From an uncultured Bacteroides sp. (GTDB taxonomy: Bacteria; Bacteroidota; Bacteroidia; Bacteroidales; Bacteroidaceae): 64,000 nucleotides of DNA. The notes under the pieces were generated by a model that saw only the letters and a program-made list of their open reading frames with translations, searched no databases and was not told the origin of the DNA. This document shows, piece after piece, positions 16,427 through 24,948 of this stretch (its first letter is position 1; each line of letters begins with the position of its first letter). A program made the position numbers and the translations under genes. Location of the stretch: NCBI GenBank assembly GCA_947646015.1, contig CANSEY010000003.1:1-64000 (forward strand), written 5' to 3'.

Positions 16427-17155
16427 ATGCAAAAAGCATTTCTATTCCTCCTATTGTTTCTTCTCCCACTGGCAGAAGTATCCAACCATGCACCGGCCAG
16501 TGAGCCTGTTTCTGTAGCCTCTACTCCGGAGACAGACGAAATAGATCAACTGTTCGATGATATGCAGCTGGACGGGATTGTCAGCTATACAGCTTTCCGA
16601 CAGGCAGTGACCGGCTATCAGAAAATCGAGCAGAAAAGCAAGTCCATCATGACCCTGATCGATTTTTCAAAGCCATCTACCGAGAAGCGCCTTTACGTGC
16701 TCGATATGAAAAACAAAAAGTTGCTGTATACTTCCGTCGTATCACACGGCAAAAATAGCGGAGGAAACTATGCAACCTCATTCTCCAATAAAAACGGTTC
16801 GTACAAAAGTTCGCTTGGCTTTTACCTGACCGAAAACACTTATCAGGGACGCAACGGTTACTCCCTGGTGCTGAACGGGCTGGAAAAAGGAATTAACGAC
16901 CAAGCCAAACAACGCGCCATCGTGATGCATGGTGCCGCATATGCCAATCCCAACATCACCGTTTCTGCCGGACGCTTGGGACGGAGCCTCGGATGCCCCG
17001 CCTTGCCGCAAGCACTCGCCAAACCGATTATCGACACAATCAAAAAAGGTAGTGTGCTCTTTATCTACGCCAACAACAAGGACTATCTGGCCAACAGCAC
17101 CTTCCTGTCTCCACGGCAAACGGAGTATCTTTCATGGGCGCAGCCTGCCAATTGA
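16427..17155 (+). CDS. Murein L,D-transpeptidase-like secreted protein (YkuD_2)
   Basis: A 242-residue secreted protein with an N-terminal hydrophobic signal (3-19). The catalytic-type residues are His168 (IVMHGAAY) and Cys190 in GRSLGCPALP, the pattern of the YkuD_2 family. Enzymes of this fold act on periplasmic peptidoglycan tetrapeptides, but activity is not proven for this subfamily. Start at 16427 because the -7 element at 16396-16403 would be inside a longer reading. It is paired with a second, different transpeptidase gene upstream. Confidence 0.85.
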   Translation: MQKAFLFLLLFLLPLAEVSNHAPASEPVSVASTPETDEIDQLFDDMQLDGIVSYTAFRQAVTGYQKIEQKSKSIMTLIDFSKPSTEKRLYVLDMKNKKLLYTSVVSHGKNSGGNYATSFSNKNGSYKSSLGFYLTENTYQGRNGYSLVLNGLEKGINDQAKQRAIVMHGAAYANPNITVSAGRLGRSLGCPALPQALAKPIIDTIKKGSVLFIYANNKDYLANSTFLSPRQTEYLSWAQPAN

Positions 17156-17166
17156 AAATTTTATCA

Positions 17167-17174
17167 TACCTTTG
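17167..17174 (+). promoter_or_regulatory. -7 element of the argF' promoter
   Basis: TACCTTTG, 33 bases upstream of the argF' ATG, in the 52-base gap after the YkuD_2 gene. No clear -33 box. Confidence 0.45.
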
Positions 17175-17207
17175 CGGAAAGGTATATTCATTCTAACAAA
17201 GACAATT

Positions 17208-18164
17208 ATGAAGAAATTTACTTGCGTACAAGACATCGGCGACCTGAAATCAGCCCTTGCCGAATCATTCGAGATCAAGAAAGACCGGTTCAAATATGTA
17301 GAACTGGGACGTAATAAAACTCTATTGATGATCTTCTTTAACTCCAGCCTCCGCACCCGTCTCAGCACCCAGAAAGCTGCTCTCAACCTGGGTATGAACG
17401 TAATTGTACTGGACATCAATCAAGGGGCCTGGAAACTGGAAACCGAACGCGGCGTCATCATGGACGGTGACAAACCGGAACATCTGCTGGAAGCCATCCC
17501 GGTGATGGGATGTTATTGTGACATCATCGGTGTACGTTCGTTTGCCCGCTTCGAAAGCCGTGAGTATGACTATAATGAAGTGATCATCAATCAGTTCATA
17601 CAACATTCCGGACGCCCGGTGTTCTCTATGGAAGCAGCTACCCGTCATCCGTTGCAGAGCTTTGCCGACCTGATCACCATCGAAGAATACAAAAAGACAG
17701 CCCGCCCTAAAGTAGTAATGACCTGGGCTCCCCATCCGCGGCCATTGCCACAGGCAGTGCCCAACTCGTTTGCCGAATGGATGAATGCCACAGACTATGA
17801 GTTTGTCATCACCCACCCCGAAGGTTACGAACTCGATCCGAAGTTTGTAGGAAACGCACGGGTAGAATATGATCAGATGAAAGCTTTCGAAGGAGCCGAC
17901 TTTATATATGCCAAGAATTGGGCAGCTTATACAGGCGACAACTACGGACAGATTCTGAGTACAGACCGTAATTGGACCGTAGGCGACCGTCAGATGGCCG
18001 TCACCAATAATGCCTACTTCATGCACTGCCTCCCTGTAAGACGGAATATGATTGTGACGGATGATGTTATCGAGAGTCCGCAATCCATTGTCATCCCGGA
18101 AGCCGCAAACCGTGAAATCTCGGCGACAGTGGTACTGAAAAGACTGCTGGAAAATCTACCATAA
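17208..18164 (+). CDS. argF': N-succinylornithine carbamoyltransferase
   Basis: Transfers carbamoyl phosphate to an acylated ornithine in the Bacteroides version of arginine synthesis. The 318-residue protein has the carbamoyl-phosphate loop as SSLRTR (46-51), the long 'DGDKPEHLLEAIP' loop, and HCLPVRR near the end. Residue 90 is Pro. In the characterised B. fragilis enzyme this proline gives preference for N-succinyl- over N-acetylornithine, where Xanthomonas-type enzymes carry Glu. I chose the ATG at 17208 over an upstream in-frame ATG that would overlap the previous gene. Single gene with its own -7 element. Confidence 0.95.
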   Translation: MKKFTCVQDIGDLKSALAESFEIKKDRFKYVELGRNKTLLMIFFNSSLRTRLSTQKAALNLGMNVIVLDINQGAWKLETERGVIMDGDKPEHLLEAIPVMGCYCDIIGVRSFARFESREYDYNEVIINQFIQHSGRPVFSMEAATRHPLQSFADLITIEEYKKTARPKVVMTWAPHPRPLPQAVPNSFAEWMNATDYEFVITHPEGYELDPKFVGNARVEYDQMKAFEGADFIYAKNWAAYTGDNYGQILSTDRNWTVGDRQMAVTNNAYFMHCLPVRRNMIVTDDVIESPQSIVIPEAANREISATVVLKRLLENLP

Positions 18165-18187
18165 CGATTTTTGAACGATCCATAATA

Positions 18188-18239
18188 AATGATCAACGAC
18201 GAACGATAATAATACATACCCTGTTCATCGTTGATCATT
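18188..18239. terminator. Bidirectional hairpin between convergent genes
   Basis: AATGATCAACGACGAAC (18188-18204) pairs with GTTCATCGTTGATCATT (18223-18239), 16 of 17 positions. An outer GAACGAT/ATCGTTC pair lies at about 18173-18179 and 18250-18256. It separates argF' (plus) from the rhodanese gene (minus), as expected of a shared terminator. Confidence 0.55.
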
Positions 18240-18262
18240 CATTGTTCAATAATCGTTCATTC

Positions 18263-18658
18263 TTATTTCTCCACTTTCTCGCCTGCTTCCTGCCAGGCAT
18301 TGAATCCTTTATCCAATTCGTACACTTTATATCCTTTCTCACTGAGAATGGCAGCCGCCTTCTTGCTTCGCTTGCCACTGCGGCAATATAAAGCCACCGG
18401 TTTATCTTTTTGAAGTGTGGAGTCTGCCATAACCGCAAACGAATCATCGAGCACATTGATATTGATCGTCCCCGGAATGTGGCCTTCCGAATATTCAGCC
18501 ATGGTACGGACATCCAGCCGTTGCACACTTGCATCCTCAATCAGCGAAGCAAACTCCTTCACCGGCACTGTCTTGAAATCCCCTTTCGACTGCTGGCAAG
18601 AAAAGAGAGAAGACAAAAGAAAACATATTCCCATAAGCATTGAATTCATTTTCAACAT
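18263..18658 (-). CDS. Rhodanese-like lipoprotein
   Basis: A 131-residue predicted lipoprotein (Cys21 after SLFS). A single rhodanese domain fills the mature part, with the CDC25-like 'RLDVRTMAEYSEGHIPG' and the active loop CRSGKRS, catalytic-type Cys92. Family members move sulfane sulfur from thiosulfate or protein persulfides, here outside the cytoplasm. Either Met1 or Met4 could be the start. It is last of a probable three-gene unit with the NigD-like and acyltransferase genes, 4 bases after the former. Confidence 0.88.
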   Translation of the reverse strand: MLKMNSMLMGICFLLSSLFSCQQSKGDFKTVPVKEFASLIEDASVQRLDVRTMAEYSEGHIPGTININVLDDSFAVMADSTLQKDKPVALYCRSGKRSKKAAAILSEKGYKVYELDKGFNAWQEAGEKVEK

Positions 18659-18662
18659 ATAA

Positions 18663-19358
18663 TTAGTAATTAATGGTTAAGTGACTGGGCACGTATTCAA
18701 ACTGATAGGTCTGCACCTCCCCGTCATACGTATGAAAACTAAAATAAATGATCGCTGATTCCCCGATATCGGACGTGTACTGCCTCAACGGTACCGAGAC
18801 ATAAGCCCGCTTGGCATAAGCCTCCACATCTCCCCCATCGTCATGATAGAGCATTAAATGGACTTTCAGCTTTCCGGTTACAGCATTCCGCTCCACAGAC
18901 TCCTGAATGAAATGAAACGTATGCCGCGCATTCTGTGCCCGGATAGAGAGAGTCATATTCAGATAATCACGCCCCATCCAGATACTGAGCATATCAACCG
19001 GATCGAATTTCAAGCCATTCCGGAACTCTCCGGCAGGCAGCGGAACCGGAGAAACCGTATTAGCTAATGCATAAATGCGTATCTCTTTTCGCCCTCCTAC
19101 CGACGAAAGCACTTCGTAATTGCTCACCACACGGCTAGAGGAATTGGGTAACAGCTCCGATTCAGTGCGGTCCTCCGCCACGACCAGACGTTCTCCCTTA
19201 TCCGTAACCAACGTTTGCAACCGACCGTCTGCTCCCGACTCTGCAGTCAGAAACTCCAACCTCACGGAAGGGTAAGGAGCACCATCATCTTCGTTACAGG
19301 AAAACAGGAAGACGGAAAACAATACAGACAGGACGATATGTAACGTCCATATTCTCAT
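18663..19358 (-). CDS. NigD-like lipoprotein
   Basis: A 231-residue lipoprotein (lipobox LFSC, Cys21). The mature part matches the Bacteroidales NigD-like pattern, with an N-terminal OB-like beta segment and a C-terminal beta-rich part ending 'YQFEYVP'. NigD was named from the nigrescin bacteriocin locus of Prevotella, but most homologues, like this one, are in no bacteriocin operon and their function is unknown. It overlaps the acyltransferase stop by 4 bases, so it is translationally coupled. Confidence 0.75.
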   Translation of the reverse strand: MRIWTLHIVLSVLFSVFLFSCNEDDGAPYPSVRLEFLTAESGADGRLQTLVTDKGERLVVAEDRTESELLPNSSSRVVSNYEVLSSVGGRKEIRIYALANTVSPVPLPAGEFRNGLKFDPVDMLSIWMGRDYLNMTLSIRAQNARHTFHFIQESVERNAVTGKLKVHLMLYHDDGGDVEAYAKRAYVSVPLRQYTSDIGESAIIYFSFHTYDGEVQTYQFEYVPSHLTINY

Positions 19359-20503
19359 TGACGAGCGGCCAAATAGTTGGTCAACGGATTGGCATACATC
19401 AACAACAGCTTTTCACGCAAGAAAGAAATATCTTTGTTGGGAATCTCTATCTTTTCAAGCTGCTTTTCCACATAAGCCTCGAAACGTTCCTTCTCGGCCA
19501 ACGTATAGTGGGATTCAAAATCATTCTTACCAGTCAACAGATCGTGAGCTACATAATTGCCCGGATAAAGACGGTAATTGCTATGAATGCGCTGATCGAT
19601 CCACGTAGAGATACGTGCAAACAACTCCGGTTTCGGTAAAGAGCGATCTACTGTCGAAAGCAGGTCATTGAGGCAAGCTCCCGTCTGGAAATGCACCCGG
19701 CCTTTATAGCCAAACAAACCGGTCTGCATATTTTTCAGGTCATCTGCCATCGTTTTCTTATAGCCCTCTATATCACGCTTCAGCTGGAACTCCTGTGCTT
19801 TCAGGTAATCGCAGGGATCATATTCGTAGGAAATAGCGAGAGGAGCAATATTCATCTCCATCAGACGGCTGACCACATCCCCTTCGCCCCCCATTGCCAG
19901 CATCTTGAGTACACTGTCCTGAGTACGGTCGTTAGAGTCTTTGGCACGTCCTTCACGTTGTGCAATCCAAATGGACTGATTCTTTTCTCCGATTGTATAG
20001 TGCATATAACGGGACATGCGGGCAGACGACTCAAGCATTTGCCTCATGGTCAGTGCACGCTGCACGATAAATGATTTATTGACCCGGACAAACTTCTTGA
20101 TCCACGGATAAATCAGCAGATTATCGCCAATGGCAATCTCCACCGTATCCATCCCCTGGTCGACTAACAATACAGATAAGAAACCGGAATCAAGAATGAT
20201 GTCACGGTGATTCGAGATGTAGGTGTATGCTTTGCTCTTGTCCGGAATAGCCGTATGATCCAATGAAATACCATCCGTACAGTCGCCTGCAAGTTTCCAT
20301 AGCAAACCGTAGCAAAAGGTTTTCTGAAATTCCAGTTTCGTTCTACAGGCACGCATCTTTTGTGCCAGCATCTCAAAGGGTACATCCGGTATCACCCCGG
20401 CAACCACCTTCTGAAAAGCCGGATCGGCAATCAGTTCTTCGAAAACCCCGGAGAGTTCTTCGTCGTTGTAAGGACGGATTTCATCAAACTCTGTTGTATT
20501 CAT
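19355..20503 (-). CDS. Acyltransferase of the glycerol-phosphate family
   Basis: A 382-residue protein without signal peptide. It has the family core: SNHRDIILD at 97-105 as the His-Asp motif, and IWIAQREGRAKDSND (around 178-192) as the EGxxR-like block. The spacing is H-x5-D (His99, Asp105) instead of H-x4-D unless Asp101 is used. A role in phospholipid or lipid A acylation at the inner membrane is likely, but the acyl acceptor cannot be read. First gene of an overlapping unit with the NigD-like lipoprotein. Confidence 0.75.
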   Translation of the reverse strand: MNTTEFDEIRPYNDEELSGVFEELIADPAFQKVVAGVIPDVPFEMLAQKMRACRTKLEFQKTFCYGLLWKLAGDCTDGISLDHTAIPDKSKAYTYISNHRDIILDSGFLSVLLVDQGMDTVEIAIGDNLLIYPWIKKFVRVNKSFIVQRALTMRQMLESSARMSRYMHYTIGEKNQSIWIAQREGRAKDSNDRTQDSVLKMLAMGGEGDVVSRLMEMNIAPLAISYEYDPCDYLKAQEFQLKRDIEGYKKTMADDLKNMQTGLFGYKGRVHFQTGACLNDLLSTVDRSLPKPELFARISTWIDQRIHSNYRLYPGNYVAHDLLTGKNDFESHYTLAEKERFEAYVEKQLEKIEIPNKDISFLREKLLLMYANPLTNYLAARQ

Positions 20504-20519
20504 AGCTTTTATTCTTTTA

Positions 20520-20643
20520 TAAACTACAAGTGACGAGCAACGAGTTACAGGTAATCAACGATAAGCTACAAAGGCTGCACCGCTCTATCCCGTACGGAAT
20601 CGGTGCGGCTTGCCGACTGTAGCTCGTGGCCCGCAGCTTACAG
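20520..20643. repeat. Structured intergenic repeat between ddl and the acyltransferase
   Basis: About 120 bases holding CTACAAGTGACGAGCAACGAG near 20524, a GC-rich hairpin GCACCG (20577-20582) / CGGTGC (20602-20607), and GTAGCTCGTGG near 20620. The outer words resemble the arms of the hairpin at 11177-11246. It probably belongs to a dispersed family of small intergenic repeats. It may terminate the ddl transcript. Confidence 0.4.
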
Positions 20644-21618
20644 CTAAAATTTATTTTCTATAATATCAGTCATCACGTCTTTTATATCCAGTCCGGCGGC
20701 ACGCACCTGCTGGGGAATAAAACTGGTAGCGGTCATACCCGGTGTGGTATTCACCTCCAGAAGATTGATCTTCTCACCTTCCGTAATGATATAGTCCACT
20801 CGAATAATGCCGGAACATCCCAATATATCGTAAATAGCCGAGGTTAAAGTCTGGACACGCCGGGTCAGTTCTTCCGATATACGTGCCGGAGTGATCTCGT
20901 CCACCTGTCCGTTGTACTTTGCATCGTAATCGAAGAATTCATTATGTGTCACGACCTCAGTTAACGGAAAAACTACCGATTTTTCTTTCGTCTTATAACA
21001 ACCGCAAGTCAATTCTGTTCCGTCCATAAAGGCTTCTATCATCACTTCCTCAGCTTCACTGAAAGCCTTGGCAATGGCAGGTTGAATCTGTTCGCGCGTC
21101 TTCACCTTAGTCACACCAAAGCTGGATCCTCCCAGATTGGGTTTGATAAAGCAAGGCAGGCCAATTTTTTCCACCACATCTTCATCGGAGACAGCCTGTC
21201 CCTGACGTAGCAACAACGATTCGGAGATACGCACACCAAATGCTTTGAGATACTGGTTGCAGACAAATTTATCGTAAGTGATGGCAGCGGCCAGTACGCC
21301 ACAACATGAATACGGAATACGCATCATGTCGAAATAGCCCTGCAAACGTCCGTCCTCTCCCGGTGTTCCGTGAATGGTGATATAAGCAAAGTCGAACACG
21401 ACCTTCTCCGCCCCATTCATAAAACTAAAGTCGTTTCTGTCCACAGGTGTTTTACTTCCGTCCGGCAATTGCACTTCCCAACGCCGACCTTCCATTTCTA
21501 CGATGTACAAATTATACTTCTCCTTATCGATAAAGGAGTAAATGCCCTGTGCACTACGCAGGGAAACTACGATTTCGGAGGTATCGCCTCCTGCCACAAT
21601 GGCAATGTTGCGTTTCAT
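20644..21618 (-). CDS. ddl: D-alanine-D-alanine ligase
   Basis: Joins two D-alanines with ATP for peptidoglycan precursors. The 324-residue ATP-grasp protein shows the N-terminal GGDTSE loop, 'CFIKPNLGGSSFGV' in the ATP-binding domain, and the C-terminal 'RVDYIITEGEKINLLEVNTTPGMT' with the magnesium-binding Glu and Asn. The start overlaps the rluD stop by 4 bases. Last gene of a PASTA-rluD-ddl unit. Confidence 0.96.
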   Translation of the reverse strand: MKRNIAIVAGGDTSEIVVSLRSAQGIYSFIDKEKYNLYIVEMEGRRWEVQLPDGSKTPVDRNDFSFMNGAEKVVFDFAYITIHGTPGEDGRLQGYFDMMRIPYSCCGVLAAAITYDKFVCNQYLKAFGVRISESLLLRQGQAVSDEDVVEKIGLPCFIKPNLGGSSFGVTKVKTREQIQPAIAKAFSEAEEVMIEAFMDGTELTCGCYKTKEKSVVFPLTEVVTHNEFFDYDAKYNGQVDEITPARISEELTRRVQTLTSAIYDILGCSGIIRVDYIITEGEKINLLEVNTTPGMTATSFIPQQVRAAGLDIKDVMTDIIENKF

Positions 21619-22688
21619 TCTAAATCTCTGTTACTAATATAACCTCTCCACTTCTCTATCAACCGGGTCATGTCGTCCGGCAACTCCGAAGTAAAATGCA
21701 TCTCTTCGCCAGTGACGGGATGCACAAACCCCAGCGTCATGGCGTGCAAAGCCTGCCGCGGACAAGTGTCGAAGCAATTGTTTACAAATTGTTTGTATTT
21801 ACTAAAGTGAGTCCCTTTCAGGATTTCGTGACCGCCATACCGCTCGTCATTGAAGAGTACATGACCGATATGCTTCATGTGCACACGTATCTGATGCGTA
21901 CGCCCGGTTTCAAGAATACATTCCACCAAAGTGACATATCCCAGACGTTCAAGCACCCGGTAATGGGTGACGGCATGTTTCCCTTGGGTAGGATCGGCCA
22001 TAACGGCCATTTGCATCCGGTCTTTCGGATTGCGGGCAATACTGCCTACGATGGTACCTTCATCCTGATCGACAATGCCCCATACCAGTGCGCGGTATCT
22101 ACGCTTAGTAGTTTTATTAAAGAATTGGACGCCCAGATTGGTTTTGGCATCCGGTGTCTTAGCGATAACCAGTAATCCAGAAGTATCTTTATCGATGCGG
22201 TGCACCAATCCCACATGTGGGTCGTTGGCATCGTAATCGGGGTTATCCTTGAGATGCCAAGCGATGGCATTGACCAACGTACCATGATAGTTTCCGTGTC
22301 CCGGATGCACCACCAGTCCGGCCGGCTTATTCACCACCATCAGGTATTTATCTTCATAGACAATATGAAGTGGAATATCCTCCGGAATAATCTCATTGTC
22401 ATAACGGGGACGATCCATCATCACCGTAATCACATCCAGAGGTTTCACTTTATAGCTGCTCTTCACCGGTTTACCATTGGCCATGACAAAACCGTCTTCA
22501 GCCGCTTTCTGTATGCGATTGCGCGAAGCATTGACGATGCGTTCAAACAAATATTTATCGACCCTGACCATTGCCTGCCCTTTATCCACTACCACGCGGA
22601 AATGTTCATAGAGCTGGTTTTCGTCACCTACGGGTTCTATATCATCCAATTCGTCCTGTTCAATATCGTCAGGCAATTCTTCTATCAT
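21615..22688 (-). CDS. rluD: RluD-type 23S rRNA pseudouridine synthase
   Basis: Isomerises uridines in 23S rRNA. The 357-residue protein has an N-terminal acidic tail, an S4 RNA-binding domain (about 35-100, 'VRVDKYLFERIVNASRNRIQK') and the RluA-type catalytic domain with HRIDKDTSGLLV, whose Asp is the nucleophile. RluA/C/D subfamilies are hard to separate by eye. The domain order and length favour RluD. It lies between the PASTA gene and ddl. Confidence 0.9.
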   Translation of the reverse strand: MIEELPDDIEQDELDDIEPVGDENQLYEHFRVVVDKGQAMVRVDKYLFERIVNASRNRIQKAAEDGFVMANGKPVKSSYKVKPLDVITVMMDRPRYDNEIIPEDIPLHIVYEDKYLMVVNKPAGLVVHPGHGNYHGTLVNAIAWHLKDNPDYDANDPHVGLVHRIDKDTSGLLVIAKTPDAKTNLGVQFFNKTTKRRYRALVWGIVDQDEGTIVGSIARNPKDRMQMAVMADPTQGKHAVTHYRVLERLGYVTLVECILETGRTHQIRVHMKHIGHVLFNDERYGGHEILKGTHFSKYKQFVNNCFDTCPRQALHAMTLGFVHPVTGEEMHFTSELPDDMTRLIEKWRGYISNRDLE

Positions 22689-22717
22689 GCGTTTTTTCTA
22701 CGTATACGTTTCTTATA

Positions 22718-23359
22718 TTAAAACCAGGAATCATCATCTGTTCCGGAATCCTCAACAGACATAGCAGCATTTTCCACCATATCGACAGAATCGGTTGCGG
22801 TAGACTGCACTCCGTCACCTACCATCAGAGTCAGCGTAGCGCCGATGGGAGCTTTATCTCCAATCTGCAATTGGCGTCCCTGATAGATCACGCCATATAC
22901 CCAGTCCTTCTCTCCGCTCACCATCCGGTTTTCGGTAAGTTTAAAGCCTGCGGCGATCAACTTTGCCTGCGCCTGACGCACGGAACTGTTATCGGCCACA
23001 TCAGGCACCACACTCAAAGGAGTACTGAGGGTATTTATTGTCAGATAGATTGTTCGTCCTTCTTTCACTTTCTGCCCGACCGACGGGTTAAGATCCAGGA
23101 TAATGCCGGAAGGTTTATTTTTTACGTAACTGGAGTCGGACACCACACAAGTCAGTCCATGATTCCGGAACATCTTTTCCGCTTCGCTTACAGACATTCC
23201 TTTTACGTCGGGCACTATTACAGCTTCGCCATGGCGTGTGTATATATCCAGTCCTTTAAGTGTGCCAACCACTATGAGCACAGCCACTACAACCATGGCT
23301 ATGATGTTTATCCAGAAGAATCTATTGGCCTTGAAAGAAAAAAATTCTTTTATCGTCAT
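22718..23359 (-). CDS. Membrane-anchored PASTA domain protein
   Basis: A 213-residue protein with one transmembrane segment (about 15-37) and an extracytoplasmic part with PASTA repeats: 'VPDVKGMSVSEAEKMFRNHGL' opening the first (about 48-118) and 'VVPDVADNSSVRQAQAKLIAAG' the second. PASTA domains bind muropeptides in penicillin-binding proteins and Ser/Thr kinases. Here there is no kinase, only the domain, and the next genes make D-Ala-D-Ala. A cell-wall role is inferred. Confidence 0.85.
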   Translation of the reverse strand: MTIKEFFSFKANRFFWINIIAMVVVAVLIVVGTLKGLDIYTRHGEAVIVPDVKGMSVSEAEKMFRNHGLTCVVSDSSYVKNKPSGIILDLNPSVGQKVKEGRTIYLTINTLSTPLSVVPDVADNSSVRQAQAKLIAAGFKLTENRMVSGEKDWVYGVIYQGRQLQIGDKAPIGATLTLMVGDGVQSTATDSVDMVENAAMSVEDSGTDDDSWF

Positions 23360-23381
23360 AATTATAAGCTGTTAATGCGGA

Positions 23382-23389
23382 CAAAGATA
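23382..23389 (-). promoter_or_regulatory. -7 element of the PASTA-rluD-ddl unit
   Basis: TATCTTTG on the minus strand, 22 bases before the PASTA gene ATG. No clear -33 box. Confidence 0.5.
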
Positions 23390-23570
23390 CTATTTTCGTT
23401 ACACAGTATCACAGACTTTCACCGAGTTTTTAAAAAAGCGTATCAAAACCCCCTCTTTTGGTTTTCCACCTTGCGCCTGATACCGTAATCAAATTGGAAC
23501 CGGTTCTAAAACAAAAAGAAGCAAAGGAATCCTCCTTCACTTCTTCTTATTCGTTTGCAATGGCTAATAC

Positions 23571-23732
23571 TTATGCCTTCACTCCGTTGTATTCGTCAGA
23601 AACAGTCAGTTTCTTACGACCTTTAGCGCGACGTGCAGCCAATACTCTACGGCCGTTAGCTGTAGCCATTCTCTCACGGAAACCGTGTTTGTTTTTTCTC
23701 TTTCTGTTAGAGGGTTGAAATGTTCTTTTCAT
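23571..23732 (-). CDS. rpmH: Ribosomal protein L34
   Basis: A 53-residue basic protein read on the minus strand. It opens [20 protein letters not shown] and contains [19 protein letters not shown], the hallmark of bacterial L34, a small protein deep in the large ribosomal subunit. The tail ([13 protein letters not shown]) is slightly longer than the E. coli protein. It is not next to rnpA and dnaA as in many bacteria but stands alone, divergent from efp. A promoter precedes it at 23778-23809. Confidence 0.97.
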   Translation of the reverse strand: MKRTFQPSNRKRKNKHGFRERMATANGRRVLAARRAKGRKKLTVSDEYNGVKA

Positions 23733-23777
23733 TACTGTATCTTGTTTTTATGTTATTACTTCTACGGATTCGGGCTG

Positions 23778-23809
23778 CAAAAATAGGCACTTTTTTTAAA
23801 TAAACCAAG
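23778..23809 (-). promoter_or_regulatory. rpmH promoter
   Basis: Minus strand: CTTG (23806-23809), 20-bp gap, TATTTTTG (23778-23785). It leaves a leader of about 40 bases before the rpmH ATG. Confidence 0.55.
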
Positions 23810-23835
23810 AGTTAAGTCATTTTTAGTCAAAACAT

Positions 23836-23867
23836 TTTGTGTTTTTTGCCGATTTAGATTACTTTTG
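23836..23867 (+). promoter_or_regulatory. efp promoter
   Basis: TTTG (23836-23839), 20-bp gap, TACTTTTG (23860-23867), 58 bases before the efp ATG. A full consensus match. Confidence 0.65.
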
Positions 23868-23925
23868 CACCCGAAAAGGTTCGAAGATAACTCAATAACA
23901 ATCTATAAAATAAAGAATATCAAGT

Positions 23926-24492
23926 ATGATTAATGCTCAAGACATCAAGAACGGAACTTGTATCCGCATGGATGGCAAACTGTATTTCTGTATCGAATTC
24001 CTCCACGTTAAACCGGGTAAAGGTAACACCTTCATGCGTACAAAACTGAAAGATGTAGTAAGCGGCTACGTTCTCGAACGTCGCTTCAATATCGGTGAGA
24101 AGCTGGAAGACGTACGCGTTGAACGTCGTCCCTATCAGTACCTGTACAAAGAAGGTGAAGATTATATCTTCATGAATCAGGAAACATTCGATCAACACCC
24201 GATCGCTCACGACCTGATCAACGGTGTAGATTTCTTGCTGGAAGGTGCAGTAGTAGAAGTTGTATCGGATGCATCTACCGAAACCGTGCTTTATGCTGAT
24301 ATGCCTATCAAAGTTCAGATGAAAGTTACTTATACAGAACCGGGCTTGAAAGGCGACACTGCTACCAACACCTTGAAACCGGCTACTGTAGAATCAGGTG
24401 CAACCGTTCGTGTCCCGCTGTTTATCAGTGAAGGCGAAACAATCGAGATCGATACTCGTGACGGTTCTTACGTAGGTCGTGTGAAAGCATAA
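23926..24492 (+). CDS. efp: Elongation factor P
   Basis: Relieves ribosome stalling at polyproline stretches. The 188-residue protein has three beta-barrel domains. The tip loop near residues 29-36 ([12 protein letters not shown]) carries the Lys33-34 region that is modified in many bacteria. The C-terminal '[24 protein letters not shown]' is the family signature. Single-gene unit with a consensus promoter and a strong terminator, divergent from rpmH. Confidence 0.97.
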   Translation: MINAQDIKNGTCIRMDGKLYFCIEFLHVKPGKGNTFMRTKLKDVVSGYVLERRFNIGEKLEDVRVERRPYQYLYKEGEDYIFMNQETFDQHPIAHDLINGVDFLLEGAVVEVVSDASTETVLYADMPIKVQMKVTYTEPGLKGDTATNTLKPATVESGATVRVPLFISEGETIEIDTRDGSYVGRVKA

Positions 24493-24517
24493 GTATACAC
24501 AGACTCATTAACACAGC

Positions 24518-24559
24518 CTCCCTGCATTCTGCCGGAATATCCGGTTGGAATGCAGGGAG
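24518..24559 (+). terminator. efp terminator
   Basis: Perfect 12-bp arms CTCCCTGCATTC (24518-24529) and GAATGCAGGGAG (24548-24559), followed by CTCTATTTTA. The loop contains a second small palindrome (CCGGAATATCCGG), so the RNA could form a stacked stem. Confidence 0.75.
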
Positions 24560-24907
24560 CTCTATTTTATCGCCACCTTTCATCCCCCCAAAGCACAAAG
24601 ACTACAGAGATTGGAACTATGATATATGCATATCTAAAAGAGAGAAAAACTCTATGACCTCCCTGTCCCCTACGATAAGACAAATTCAACCATTCTACAG
24701 AAATCTTTACCAAACTTCCGGAAAGAAGCCTGAAAACATCGAAAGTGGAGAAGCCGCGCTCCTATCTTCAAAGGCTGTACCCACTACCTTTAAAAACCAA
24801 AGGCTTCCTGGTTTTAAACCAACACCACTTTGACCCCAAAGGTATTCAAGACAAAGCATAATGGACAAAAAGAGTGCATTAAAAGAGATTATCGGAAAAT
24901 AATAATT
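24560..24907. other. Gene-free stretch, possible remnant
   Basis: No convincing gene. On the minus strand 24707-24919 is open for 70 codons and ends in 'SMFSGFFPEVW', but it has no family resemblance, no ribosome-binding context and an odd composition. I have a vague memory of similar short hypothetical peptides in B. fragilis, so a multicopy remnant is possible. The plus strand ends in the promoter of the next gene. Confidence 0.3.
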
Positions 24908-24915
24908 TATCTTTG
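24908..24915 (+). promoter_or_regulatory. -7 element before the glycosyltransferase
   Basis: TATCTTTG, 33 bases before the ATG at 24949. It makes the TTG at 24913 impossible as a start and the ATG at 24928 unlikely. Confidence 0.45.
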
Positions 24916-24948
24916 CCAATATTAAATATGAAGATTAACTATACATAT

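Noticed and set aside
17322..18083. 253-codon open frame on the minus strand
   Set aside because: Antisense to the clearly identified argF'.
22571..23488. 305-codon open frame on the plus strand
   Set aside because: Antisense to rluD and the PASTA gene; no family resemblance.
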